A stretch of DNA of 64,000 nt, from NCBI GenBank assembly GCA_030680075.1, contig JAUXWR010000460.1, positions 1 through 64,000 on the forward strand, written 5' to 3'. The first letter of the stretch is position 1, and every line of letters begins with the position of its first letter. Made by a program: the position numbers and the translations under genes. The notes beneath the pieces were generated by a model. That model saw only the letters and a list, made by a program, of their open reading frames with translations. It did no database searches and had not been told where the DNA came from. This DNA is from Legionella sp. (GTDB lineage Bacteria > Pseudomonadota > Gammaproteobacteria > Legionellales > Legionellaceae). Positions 25,884 through 36,300 of the stretch are shown piece after piece.

Positions 25884-27740
25884 TTAAAAAGAAAAAATTA
25901 ACAGGAAGAATCCGCTTACTATCAGGAGACTCAGAACTTGTTGGCAAAGGAAGCGATATTCGCGGCGTTTGTCACGGTAAAGATGATTCTCAAAGTTATA
26001 AGGACGCGTGGGTTTTGTATGGGAATAGATAACTCTTTTGGTGCTGATTTTTTCAGTTTTATCCCACTTGAGATTTGGGTTTTTAATCTCGGCGATATAG
26101 GCTGCAAGGTTGATAGCACAGAGTAGAGGCCCATAGCCCACAATAAATAAAAGAAAATTGCTAACAGCGGGTGGAAGACCAATATATTCCAATCGAAAAA
26201 CAATCCATGCCCAAAACATACACAAAGCACTCCAGGTTTCCATGAATAACAAAAGCCAGTTGTTAAGCGTTGTGGTTTCCTCGAGATTAAAAAAATAATT
26301 GAGCAGGTTGAAGAAAAATACAGGGTTCAGTGAAATAAGGAGAATAATTATCGAAATCAATCCAGGATAAAAAATCCCTTCAAGCCAGGATAAACGAGAG
26401 GTTCGCTTATCGACTAAAATGGCGAGCAGAGTAGTATATAAGTAGACAAAAAAGCTTACTGACACCAAAGAGAAAAAAATATGCACGGAATGTTGTTTGT
26501 TAAGTATAAATAAACCAACCAGACCCACTGCAGAAAAAATCATTACAATCGGCGTTAAAATTACAGAGAACCAGATTATCCCAAATAATAAATTTCCCAA
26601 AGAAGAGCTTTTGTCTCGAAACCAGACATCTTTAAAGGCTTTGGTAATTTGCAGATTTCCCCGACCCCAACGAAAACGCTGTTTCCAGACGTCGAGAATT
26701 GTTTTGGGTTCCTCGGCGTAAACAAAAGCATTCCCTTCATAAATAACGCGCTTACCCATTTTTTGGGTGACAAAGGTTGTGTAAGTATCTTCTGCAAGTG
26801 TGGAGGTATTAATCTCGCCTCCCAGTGCTTCAATGTTAGCCCGCGAGTGTAACTGAGCGCCTCCGGCCAAACAGGCGACCACGCCCAGTACATTTTGAGC
26901 GCGGCGTGCGACGGATTGAGATACTATGTATTCATAGCCAATGGAGCGCGTAATATAATTAGTATTTCGATTTCCAACCTTGATGTAGGCGGTCACCGCA
27001 CCAACGGCTGGATCAGCGAGATGTCGCGCCATAAGCCGCAAAGCGTCTTTTTTAAACGAGATATCCGCATCAATCAAGAGTATTGCTTCCGCCCACGGCT
27101 CAGCCAGAACGGCTCTCAAACCATAATTTACCGCATAAGCTTTGCCCTTACCCCCACTATCTTTATAAATGTGAAATACATTCTCGGGATAGGTCTCTTG
27201 TATAACGTTAAGGAGCTCCTGGGTGTTATCGGTGCTTCCATCATCAATTATATAAATTCGCAGGGATGGCAGGGGGTAATCCATTTTAAGCAAAATGTCT
27301 ATGGTGTGTTCTAACACAAGCGCTTCATTCCATGCCGGAATAATAATCGCCACTCGTGGGCAATAGTCTTTGCATTTTCTTAGGTGATTACAAAATGCAT
27401 GCAAACCTGAAAGATTGTGTTCGATAAAAAACGTGATAACCGGAATGAAACCTGACAAAGCCATCCCTAAAAAAATAGCATAGATGATGGCATAACCCAG
27501 GGTTTTTGGGGTTGATTGAGGAGATTTGCTGCTTGAAGGAGAAAGGTTTTGTTGGATTAAACTTTTTGCATTGTCAGGTAAACTAAACGTTGGTTGATTT
27601 AAATTTGAGGTCTCTGTGTAAAAAGAGTCGCCCACAAATGAAAGGGATAAAAACTGGGCTTTTCCGACTAAAGGAAAAAGTAACAGAATTAATAAAAAAT
27701 TCCTGGGCCAATTATCCGTTATTGTAGAGAAATTAATCAT
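25884..27740 (-). CDS. Processive membrane glycosyltransferase, family GT2
   Basis: 618 aa. The catalytic domain (residues 128-365) has all processive-synthase motifs: DDGST at 166-170, DAD at 224-226, TLAED at 314-318 and QRFRW at 354-358 (in WKQRFRWGRG). One or two membrane segments precede it (15-30 and 83-105) and about five follow (380-560). The organisation resembles the PgaC, hyaluronan and curdlan synthases more than BcsA; no PilZ domain is present, so direct c-di-GMP activation through PilZ is not expected. It would extend a beta-linked polymer from a UDP-sugar while moving it across the inner membrane. The gene overlaps the GH81 gene by 8 bases and precedes the exporter. Confidence 0.93.
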   Translation of the reverse strand: MINFSTITDNWPRNFLLILLLFPLVGKAQFLSLSFVGDSFYTETSNLNQPTFSLPDNAKSLIQQNLSPSSSKSPQSTPKTLGYAIIYAIFLGMALSGFIPVITFFIEHNLSGLHAFCNHLRKCKDYCPRVAIIIPAWNEALVLEHTIDILLKMDYPLPSLRIYIIDDGSTDNTQELLNVIQETYPENVFHIYKDSGGKGKAYAVNYGLRAVLAEPWAEAILLIDADISFKKDALRLMARHLADPAVGAVTAYIKVGNRNTNYITRSIGYEYIVSQSVARRAQNVLGVVACLAGGAQLHSRANIEALGGEINTSTLAEDTYTTFVTQKMGKRVIYEGNAFVYAEEPKTILDVWKQRFRWGRGNLQITKAFKDVWFRDKSSSLGNLLFGIIWFSVILTPIVMIFSAVGLVGLFILNKQHSVHIFFSLVSVSFFVYLYTTLLAILVDKRTSRLSWLEGIFYPGLISIIILLISLNPVFFFNLLNYFFNLEETTTLNNWLLLFMETWSALCMFWAWIVFRLEYIGLPPAVSNFLLFIVGYGPLLCAINLAAYIAEIKNPNLKWDKTEKISTKRVIYSHTKPTRPYNFENHLYRDKRREYRFLCQQVLSLLIVSGFFLLIFSF

Positions 27741-29907
27741 TAATTAAATAATATAAGGTATTTGTTTTTGAATCTCCATTATCATACTCTTCAGGATTTG
27801 AGTCTACTGCCTTTGAAAAATAGTATTTTTTTTCTTCAGCGGTTAAAATTGGAACGAGTCCTTTAAGTAATATCCATTGCCAGGCGGCGGTAATTTCTCC
27901 ATATTTATTATTTATCAAGTTCATGAGTGTTGGATAGGAATCTTTTAACCATTCTTTATTTAGAAGGTGGCTGGTAATTGCTGTAAATGGTAGCATTTCG
28001 ATCCCATAAGAATATTCCAGACCACAGCGGTATTTTGTTTTGCAATGGGTGAAAAATGCATTTACATCCACTTTGCTATCCCATAAATTGGCGATTACGT
28101 TATTATTGGCTTTGAAAATTTCACTGTATACGGCGTTTGTTTTCTGGATTTGCCAATAGATTTGAGCGGCCTTAAGTTCGCGTGCCATTAAAAAATTTGC
28201 CCAGTTATACAACGGTTTGTCATTGATTACCTTTGCATAGAGAGCAAGGGCGTAATACGCGTGAACGGCTTCACTGCTCGATTGTTGATTTTGACCATCT
28301 TTAAAGGCAGAAAGACCAGAAGCCCAGGAATGGCCAGCATAATCATCCTGATGGCGTTGAGCCGGGTAGTAGGGGTCATAGTGGTTTTTATTCGCATAAT
28401 CGCGAATAAGGTTATCAGTCCATTGCTTGGGTGAAAAAGAGCCAGGTTGAAGAGGGTTGTTCAACCAATCGGGATCAAATTTGCCCATAACAGCAATGGT
28501 ATAAACCCAGTAGCCATAATGATAATGGTGATCATTATAATGACGAGCCCCATAATCATTAACGCTTGGAATAATTCCACCCCAGGTAGTGTCATATTCA
28601 AATCGCCACCCTTTATTACCCAACATTTTTTTCCCCAAAACTTTTTTGAGGCGCGCCAATAGCTTGTCTTTGAGGTTATTTTCATTTAATTGATCAGCGA
28701 TTAACAAAATTCTCGCGGCACGTGTCAGACGTTTACCAACCTGATAAGGGCCATCATCTGGAAAAGGGTTTGTTAACAGTTCATTGATGTCTTTAATTAA
28801 AGCTTTATGTAAATCTTTTTTTTGCTCTTCGCTGTATTTTTTAGGTTCCAGAAATACAATCGGCACGTTGGGTAATTCAATTTCCCAGCGCGCTTTTGTT
28901 TCACCCGTCATTTGCCCCTTAATTCCCTGATAGCTTACTTTGGATTGAGCGATTAAAAGATCGGGGGTGGCGCGTTGATGAGGAAGAGACAGCAGTAGCG
29001 GTACTTTTGCATTCTGGGTTTGCCAAATGAAGGAATAGGCTACTCTTTCATCAGTGGAATAATAAGTCTGTTGGTAGTCCAGAGGAATAGTCTGGCTAAA
29101 CGCATCAAGTTCGCCCGGGTCATTTTTAAGATTAGTACGACTATCTTTTTGTAAGACCAGCCTTAGCCATCCAGTGTAGGGCACTTTTGTACTTAATATT
29201 ACCTTGCCCGCATTATACTCCCAGTGCAGGGTAATAGGTGTTTCACTATATAGGATCCAGGTTTGTTGGTTAAGCGCATCTGTTGCAAAAATTAATTCAA
29301 AGCGATTGGCCGGAGCAATAATGCCTCTTGATGTTTGCTCATTGACGGAGATTAGTTTAAAACCTGAACTCAGTTTTGGCGTAGTATTGGAAAAAATAGT
29401 GGTGACATAGGGGGAGCCTTGTACGATGGGGGCTGTCATCATTTGCTGCTTATCATTTTTCCATTGCAGGTTAATTTTTAAGCCATGATAAGATTCCACC
29501 CCATAATTATCCATTTCCTCTACGGTGCCTAAGGTTAATTGGTTTTCAAATTGATAGTATAAAGCTGAAACAAAATCAGGGTAGGCAGGCTCCTTGTAAT
29601 AAATGGAATTGGTATAACTTAAACTAATTCCCTCGGGGCTTATTTGAGCTAAATAGGGAAAAATATTAACAGGGTAGCTGGGAGTGTTTTTATCTTCTCC
29701 CAGCACAAAATTAATAAACCAGGCATTGGTTGGATAGGGTTTTTTATTGTTAAGCCAAAAGGCCGAAGGCTTTTGACTATTTTCGGTAGCGGGAAAAATC
29801 AGCGTTGGATCCGATGAATTGGCCAGAGCAATGTTATTTAAGCTTATAATCAATAAAACCAGATTAATAAATTTAATAAGACGCGCGCGTCGGTCATTTT
29901 TATCCAT
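27733..29907 (-). CDS. Exported GH81 family endo-beta-1,3-glucanase
   Basis: 724 aa with a signal peptide ending near ALA-NSS (residue 29). Family GH81 hallmarks: YNDHHYHYGYW at 457-467 containing the catalytic-acid Asp (D459) and H463, RDYANKNHYDPYYPAQRHQDDYAGHSWASG near 502-531 (read in parts), and DGQNQQSSSEAV at 537-548 with the general-base Glu E546. The first Glu of the usual NQE-SSSE pair is Gln here (Q542). GH81 enzymes cut unbranched beta-1,3-glucan; in polymer operons such hydrolases trim or release chains, as BcsZ does for cellulose. Its ATG overlaps the BcsB-like stop by one base (TAATG). The substrate assignment is the best clue to the polymer made by the operon. Confidence 0.9.
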   Translation of the reverse strand: MDKNDRRARLIKFINLVLLIISLNNIALANSSDPTLIFPATENSQKPSAFWLNNKKPYPTNAWFINFVLGEDKNTPSYPVNIFPYLAQISPEGISLSYTNSIYYKEPAYPDFVSALYYQFENQLTLGTVEEMDNYGVESYHGLKINLQWKNDKQQMMTAPIVQGSPYVTTIFSNTTPKLSSGFKLISVNEQTSRGIIAPANRFELIFATDALNQQTWILYSETPITLHWEYNAGKVILSTKVPYTGWLRLVLQKDSRTNLKNDPGELDAFSQTIPLDYQQTYYSTDERVAYSFIWQTQNAKVPLLLSLPHQRATPDLLIAQSKVSYQGIKGQMTGETKARWEIELPNVPIVFLEPKKYSEEQKKDLHKALIKDINELLTNPFPDDGPYQVGKRLTRAARILLIADQLNENNLKDKLLARLKKVLGKKMLGNKGWRFEYDTTWGGIIPSVNDYGARHYNDHHYHYGYWVYTIAVMGKFDPDWLNNPLQPGSFSPKQWTDNLIRDYANKNHYDPYYPAQRHQDDYAGHSWASGLSAFKDGQNQQSSSEAVHAYYALALYAKVINDKPLYNWANFLMARELKAAQIYWQIQKTNAVYSEIFKANNNVIANLWDSKVDVNAFFTHCKTKYRCGLEYSYGIEMLPFTAITSHLLNKEWLKDSYPTLMNLINNKYGEITAAWQWILLKGLVPILTAEEKKYYFSKAVDSNPEEYDNGDSKTNTLYYLIND

Positions 29908-32045
29908 TACAATTTTCGTTTCCTCCGTCGCCGCCAGACTATAATGAGAGGAACTAAAAATACAAGAATATAAATGAAAGCCTGTGGGTGATGGAAGAAA
30001 TAATAGTAGATATTTTTACCCAAATTGCGTAAGTAAATCAGCACTCGGTGAGTAGGGCTTATATATCGGTTGTCAGAGCTATTTAACGTTTCTACAGTAT
30101 GATCCTGATTAATAAAAGCAATATTACCATTTAATTTACTGCGCTCTTTATCATCCACCAGTGTGTTAATGCTGTTGTGAAGACCTTGTTTATTGTCACT
30201 GGTTATAAGTAAAACGGCATGCTTCTCGCTCCAGGGGGAGGGCATAAGCTCCACGAGACCCGTAGAATTTTCACCTGAAAGCTCAAGTTGCTGTTCTGTA
30301 AATTTTAAATAGCGCATCTTACCTTTAAGCTGTACCGGCATATAGTCAAGGGTATATCGCACCCAGGGGTTTGTTTCGGCTGTCCCCAGAATTATTACAT
30401 TATTATTGCGAATAAATTCCTCAGTGACCTCGTTACTTCCAAGGACGTTCATGTTTACAGGACTGAGCTTAAAAAGCTGCCCTAATTTAAAAAATAGTTT
30501 GCTAAAAATATTAATATCTTCATTAGTCAATTGTTCTGGTAATATGATTGTCACCTCTTTTGCAAAGGGCACGGGTAATTGGTTTAACATGGCAAAAGGG
30601 AATTTATTGGAAAATGAAAAGCTCGCTTTTGTCTCTGAATGGATTGTTGCCCATACGTCGTCATAACTCGCGCGAGAACAACTCTCATCAGCACGGTCTT
30701 TAAAATGCAGATCAATTAAATAGTCTAATTTATTTAGCCCCGGTTTCATGGCGCTGGAGTCGATGGTTGCACTCCATCCTGAGTGCTCCTTACTTATCCA
30801 AAATGTCCCTTGTTTTTGGTCATTTACTAATAGCGTAATCTGTGAGAGGCCTTCTTTGTTGAAAATCGGCGTTGTAATAAAGGTCTTAATACTCGAATAA
30901 TCCGGAATGCGGTCATTGGGTAAGGATATATTGAAGCTCATCCGGTGCCTTCCAAGCCCTGAAACGCTTTTATCGTCATAGCCTAAGTCTTTGAGGGTGG
31001 TTTCATAGAACTCCCCAGGCATTTTTATTTCCGGGGTTTCTATCGTGTTTACGAGGGCTAATTTTCCTGATGCAAGCGCTGTAAATTCGTCCGTTAAGAA
31101 AGCCTTCGTGGCTTTATTCAATGCTACCTCGTTAGAGCCGCTAACGATTAATAGCCCACGCAAAGGATTAAAAGGCGACTGATTGAGCAAGAGCATTCCA
31201 TTGTCGTCTTTCGAGTGCGCGCTAATTTCATCAATTTGTACCAGATTCTTAAACTCTGCTGAGGTGTTCTCTAAAATATGCGGCAAAGTGCCCACAAGAA
31301 TCAGATTGCTATTTTGCAGTTTTTCGCTAGCTGCATTGATTATACCGCTTGATATGTTGCCTTTGGCATCACTGATTTTATCGCCCAGCTTAAATGCCAT
31401 TTGCATAAGTGAAGAAATTTCTTCTAATTTGGGATTTTCAGGTAATAAAAGATGAGTGGAAATAGGAGAGAGTGCCGTAAGCTCTGTAAATGGATAGGGA
31501 AGGTCATTTAATGTTCCATTAAAGGCTTGGTTAATCGAATCTATGGTTATAGTTGATTCAGGAGAAATATAAATCCAGATATCAGGATTACATAAATTAA
31601 TATTACTCATTAAAAAAGCTGAAAAATTTAATTCTTGCCAGGATTCTGAGAGTTGGGTAACAGGTAACTCCACATCCACCGTTACTTCTTTGTTCGCATC
31701 AGTGGGCAGAGACAGGCTCGTAATTAGTGTTTGATTAAATTTAATATCGACCTTGCTGCCCTCGGTAAGCTTTGGGGAGAAAGTCATTGTTAAGTGTAAA
31801 ACAATCTTTTGAATGTTTAACCGTTTTGCCAGTGGAAGATAAAGAGTAGTCTCCGGTTGATAACCATTCAGCGTTACCGCACCATCCCAACCGAATTGTT
31901 TAAACGTATAACTGCTCGTGCTATTTGCTTGACTAACAGGAACTACTGATTGACTATTTAAGGCTGAGCCTGAAAGCTGAGCTTCCCCGGTAAGAGGCAA
32001 TATAAAGCAAAACAATAACCCCAAAGCACGGTTTAATAAGATCAT
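29907..32045 (-). CDS. BcsB-like periplasmic polysaccharide-synthase subunit
   Basis: 712 aa: a signal peptide (1-23), a long beta-rich periplasmic part, and one C-terminal membrane anchor (about 687-703) followed by the basic tail WRRRRKRKL. The N-terminal stretch FKQFGWDGAVTLNGYQPETTLYLPL and the jelly-roll/flavodoxin-like alternation LNFSAFLMSNINLCNPDIWIYISPES match the BcsB family (PF03170). In cellulose synthase, BcsB binds the synthase through its anchor and guides the chain in the periplasm. Here it should partner the GT2 two genes downstream. First gene of the operon; promoter expected in 32046-32253. Confidence 0.9.
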   Translation of the reverse strand: MILLNRALGLLFCFILPLTGEAQLSGSALNSQSVVPVSQANSTSSYTFKQFGWDGAVTLNGYQPETTLYLPLAKRLNIQKIVLHLTMTFSPKLTEGSKVDIKFNQTLITSLSLPTDANKEVTVDVELPVTQLSESWQELNFSAFLMSNINLCNPDIWIYISPESTITIDSINQAFNGTLNDLPYPFTELTALSPISTHLLLPENPKLEEISSLMQMAFKLGDKISDAKGNISSGIINAASEKLQNSNLILVGTLPHILENTSAEFKNLVQIDEISAHSKDDNGMLLLNQSPFNPLRGLLIVSGSNEVALNKATKAFLTDEFTALASGKLALVNTIETPEIKMPGEFYETTLKDLGYDDKSVSGLGRHRMSFNISLPNDRIPDYSSIKTFITTPIFNKEGLSQITLLVNDQKQGTFWISKEHSGWSATIDSSAMKPGLNKLDYLIDLHFKDRADESCSRASYDDVWATIHSETKASFSFSNKFPFAMLNQLPVPFAKEVTIILPEQLTNEDINIFSKLFFKLGQLFKLSPVNMNVLGSNEVTEEFIRNNNVIILGTAETNPWVRYTLDYMPVQLKGKMRYLKFTEQQLELSGENSTGLVELMPSPWSEKHAVLLITSDNKQGLHNSINTLVDDKERSKLNGNIAFINQDHTVETLNSSDNRYISPTHRVLIYLRNLGKNIYYYFFHHPQAFIYILVFLVPLIIVWRRRRKRKL

Positions 32046-32253
32046 ATGATTATCTTTTATTAACCATTATTTTTATTATTTAAATCTAGAGTAGTATAGA
32101 AACCGGAGCGAATCAATGCAGATACTTCGTTAGCGTGGTTCTGATAAATTAATAGGAATATGCAAATTATAATACGGATTATGCTAATCTGTTCATTATG
32201 GCTTTAAACAGGCTTATAGCCCACGGAGTATAATTTAAAAGGAATTATATAGC
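32046..32253. promoter_or_regulatory. Divergent promoter region, polysaccharide operon / hydrolase
   Basis: 208 bases separate the divergent BcsB-like and choloylglycine-hydrolase genes. TATAAT at 32168-32173 is a fair -10 box for the rightward gene, without a good -35. An AAAAGG Shine-Dalgarno precedes the ATG at 32254. I see no clear operator palindrome or riboswitch. Confidence 0.4.
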
Positions 32254-33279
32254 ATGAACATTCGGAAAATAGTCATATTATCTTTAGCCTGCTTGATAAG
32301 TTCGGAAACGACCTTTGCTTGTAGCCGCTTTACTTATACTTCAGCAGAAAATACCGTTGTAACAGGGCGCTCCTTCGACTGGATGGAAGATGCCAAAACT
32401 GATATATGGGCATTCCCCGCGGGCCTGTCAAAAGTTGGTGGAAATGCCGAAAACAGTGTGAAATGGAAATCCAAATATGGCAGTGTTGTTGCAAGTGCCT
32501 ATAACATGGCAGTCGTAGACGGGATTAATACTAAAGGATTAAATGCCAATTTACTCTATTTGGCAACCTCTGATTATGGCCAAAAAAATCCGGATCATAT
32601 CAATATCTCTATATACAATTGGGTGCCATTTGTATTGGATAATTATGCAAGCGTTGATGAAGTTGTAAAAGGGCTAACGCAACAACAATTTAATATGTTG
32701 GCGCCTCCCCTACCCAATGGCATGATTCCACCTGTTCATTTGGCGGTAACTGATCCCAGTGGTGATAATGCTGTTTTTGAATACATCGATGGCAAATTGG
32801 TCACTCACCATGGAAAACAATATAAGGTGATGACTAATGAGCCTACTTACGACAAACAACTAGCACTCAATGATTACTGGACGCGGTTAAAAGGGGAGTT
32901 TCTTCCAGGAACGGGTGAACCAGATGACAGATTTGTACGGGCAACTTTCTATGTGAGTGTGGCTCCTCCATCAACCTCGATAGAAAACTCGGTGGCAATT
33001 GTCTTCTCAATTATAAGAAACTTGTCGGTACCAATAATCGCTAAAACACCAGACAGACCCAATGTTGCCCCGACAATATGGCGCAGTGTTTCTGATTTAA
33101 AAAATAAACTGTACTTTTTTGAAAGCGCGAACAGACCCAATGTTTTTTGGGTGGATTTAAATAAATTAAATTTGGGTGAAGGCGCGTCGGTTAAAAAATT
33201 ACCGCTTTCCAATAATGAAGTTTATGCAGGTGACACAAGTGCTCGTTTTGTAGACAGTCAACCTTTTGTTAGTCCCTGA
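32254..33279 (+). CDS. Choloylglycine hydrolase family (Ntn) amidase, exported
   Basis: 341 aa. After a signal peptide (1-22, ending TFA) the mature chain starts with the nucleophile Cys C23 in CSRFTY, as required for an N-terminal nucleophile hydrolase. GRSFDWM (about 38-44) supplies the usual Arg and Asp, and NEPTYDKQL near 188 and a late Arg match the family. Members cleave amide bonds in bile salts, penicillin V or N-acyl-homoserine lactones; Gram-negative exported ones often act on AHLs or lipids. Substrate undecided. Divergent from the exopolysaccharide operon, which may be coincidental. Confidence 0.88.
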   Translation: MNIRKIVILSLACLISSETTFACSRFTYTSAENTVVTGRSFDWMEDAKTDIWAFPAGLSKVGGNAENSVKWKSKYGSVVASAYNMAVVDGINTKGLNANLLYLATSDYGQKNPDHINISIYNWVPFVLDNYASVDEVVKGLTQQQFNMLAPPLPNGMIPPVHLAVTDPSGDNAVFEYIDGKLVTHHGKQYKVMTNEPTYDKQLALNDYWTRLKGEFLPGTGEPDDRFVRATFYVSVAPPSTSIENSVAIVFSIIRNLSVPIIAKTPDRPNVAPTIWRSVSDLKNKLYFFESANRPNVFWVDLNKLNLGEGASVKKLPLSNNEVYAGDTSARFVDSQPFVSP

Positions 33280-33298
33280 GAGTTGATGGAATTTACGG

Positions 33299-33337
33299 CA
33301 GATAAGCTCCGCCTCTGATGAGACGGGAGCTTATCTG
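33299..33337. terminator. Two-way hairpin between convergent genes
   Basis: CAGATAAGCTCC (33299-33310) pairs perfectly with GGAGCTTATCTG (33326-33337), a 12-bp stem with a 15-base loop. It stands between the ends of the hydrolase gene and the 2432-aa gene. No T-run follows on either strand, so efficiency is uncertain. Confidence 0.5.
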
Positions 33338-33357
33338 AATAACAAAATGGCTATGAT

Positions 33358-36300
33358 TCAAGGTGAAATATCATACTTGGCTTTTAATTTATCAAGTTCT
33401 TTAAAGAAATCCCGGCAGCATGGTTCCGGGTGCAAGCAATGTTCTTTTGAATAGGCTACAGCGGGTTCATAGGCCGCGCTCGTTTCATCTATTCTTTCTG
33501 CAGGAATCATAGGGTATTTCAAACGCCCTAAAGCGGTTAATTCTTCCGGTGGATAGTCATCAACTGTCGTTTGCTCCATTCTATCAAGCAAGGCATCAGA
33601 TAATAATCGCCGATTGTGGTAGGTCGCTGCAGGGTTTTGCGTAATAAATAGAGTGAAACCTTCCTTTTTAAAGGATTGACCTGATAGATTTTTACCACTT
33701 AATAAAGTATTTAGTAGTATTTCAATCTGTGCCAGATACTCTTCACTGCAAGTATTGAGCTCATCAAATACTACAACTGCGCCGTCTTCAGCAGCTTGAA
33801 GCAATATTTGTCGGGTTTCAGCTAGTGAGCTATGCGTGATATGGTAATAATGCTCTACTTGCCGGCATTTTTCATCATGGATATTGGCGAGAGTAAAGCC
33901 CTGGGATTCTAATGTCGCAAGAACAATTTCCGTCTTGCCTATACCTGCAGAGCCCTCAAGTATTAAGCCCCGATCGCCCACATGTCCAATATTTTGCACA
34001 GTTTGACGCATTTGTCTCAATACTAACATGGCTACGATACGCTCATGAATGGCGCGGCGGCTTGGCGTTATAATAAAGGGTATCTCGCCCTCGGCATTTA
34101 TCATCTCGCAGTTTGCAGTAGGCACCTGCGGTATAACTGTTTGAAAGAATGTTGCCGGAGTGTGTGCCATTGGTCGCTTTTGGGTAAACGAAATTTTCGG
34201 CTTCTCGATGCTCAATTGCGCATTGTCGAGTAGTTTCAAAAGCTTTGATTCAGCGTCCTCGTTTGTTAATTCTTGTTGTAACAATTTCTCAGTTTGTAGC
34301 CATAAACGCAAAATATAGTTACTTAATCGGCGAGAAGAAATCAGGGCATGATTTTTTTGCCAATTATCGAGTACTAAGGTAATAAAGTTATCGATAGTAA
34401 AAGCATTTGTTAGTAACTGGGCGAGCTGGGTTTTTTGTTGAAATAAAGTTGCAACCAGAGGTTGTAATATCAGGGATTGTATTTCTTCAAGCGTTAACGG
34501 ATTAAATACAATAGCTCCTATATAAGGTTCAACCTCTGGCATCGGGTGTCGCCCTTTATAATGGTTTAAATTGCCGGCAAAAATAATTTTATGTTCTGGA
34601 CCTAATTTGTAAGAAACGCCATCAATAAATACAGGTTTTCCTTGTAAAAAAGCCTCTATATATTTCCAATAGCCGCGAGCTTTTAAATTGGCTTCATCTA
34701 CAAACCAAACATTATATTGATTTGGAACAGCGGGAGTTTTTACCCATTTTTCAAAAGCACACTCGCTTACTGATAAATCAATGGTTATGCCTTGCGCTTT
34801 AAAATAAGGAATGAGCTCTTCTAAAACCACATAAGTTTTGCCTGTACCGGCATCCCCTAATAGCATAACGCCAGGTAAATGTTGCCATAAGGAGGCTATT
34901 TTACCGAGGCATTTTTGCAAAGCATTGGGTAATTTCCGTTTGTTTTCGAGCCGTTTTTGGCGTTTTGGTGGGGGCATTTGTGGACCAGCAATGGCGTCGA
35001 TTCCTTGACGTTTGCCAAGGGAAATTTCGGTAATATCCTGGTTGAAGGTTGTGCTTTGTTCCCAGTTTTGCTTGAGCCGTTTTATTAACGAGTTTATGGT
35101 GGATACTGATAAATCAGGTCGCAACCAAGGTAGAAAAGAGTTTAGTGGGAATTTAGCTTGTTTGGCCATTAATCCTAATAAAGATAACAGCATGGCATAA
35201 GGGGGTATTTGAGTTATTTCTTTTTCTTCTGTTAAGAAATTTTCAAGGTGTTGTATATCTCTCTCTGCAAATTCACGGCTGTTTCGTAAGGTATCCCACA
35301 CGGAAATCTCAGGGTTAAAGTCATGTGACGGAATTAGCTTGGTCAGCGTTTTTTTACAGTCGTGCACCCAAATGATACGAGAATTTTCAGGTATTATTAC
35401 CCACTCTCCATTAAGCCATAATTTGGCGGGAGATGATAACAAACTTAATAAAGACTCTAATAGTTCGTTGGATAAATCCCCTTCTAAAATGATGGTTTTC
35501 TCAGCTTTTATAGCCTCATATAATACCCTTGGTTTTACATCAAAATGTAATGCTGAGTCATTGACATTCGGTCGATAATTTAAATTTAGCAATAAATCGG
35601 TTGAGTTATAGCTTGTAGGAATTAAAAATATTTCCGCTTCGGGATAGCGTTGTTTTAGTTGTGCAACAGCATGATGAGTATCTCGGTGTTTCACTTGAGA
35701 TAAAGCGAAGATTTTTGCTGGTGGCAGTGGTGGTAGAGGTACGCTTTTCTTCCCCAGCTCACCTGGAATTGTGATATGAGAAGGAACGAAGATCGCTAAA
35801 TCAACTTGATATCTATCCGCATGGTTTAGAAGTTTACTCCACTGGGAAGGTTGCAGCTCCGCTGTAACCAGTAGGGACAAATTACGCTGTTGATGCCCTT
35901 GGAGCCAGCCTGGATGTTGAGTTAATGTTTCGCCAAGGACTTTAAAAATTTCAAAAAATAACGCAAAGGTATTTTGATTTAAAATCGCTTCATAGTGGTG
36001 AGAGGGAATGTTATTTTCAAAACGAAAGACTGTGTAGTTACCTGGAAAATTATAGGGGGCTCTTTCTGAAACCAAATCAACATTAGCGGGTAATGTGTAC
36101 CATTTTCCATTGGTAAAATAGCGTCTGGCGTTAAAAAGCATCGTAAAAGGAGCTCTGGTAGCCAACGATGTAGAGGGCTCATTTTTCAACACAATTGTGG
36201 TTAATTCTGATTGAGCTTTAGAAGTTTTACGCACTCGAGGCAAGAGTCCTTGCGCATAGATATATTGACCGGTAGCATCAAGAGCTGTTTTACCGATTAA

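Noticed and set aside
26895..27314. 139-aa frame antisense to the GT2 synthase
   Set aside because: Covers the catalytic core of a well-supported gene on the other strand.
25884..27740. Calling the GT2 gene bcsA (cellulose synthase)
   Set aside because: PilZ domain missing, the neighbour is GH81 rather than GH8, and the WKQRFRW context looks closer to PgaC or curdlan synthases.
32046..32253. Possible c-di-GMP riboswitch ahead of the polysaccharide operon
   Set aside because: No GEMM-like conserved loops or terminator/anti-terminator pair found by eye.
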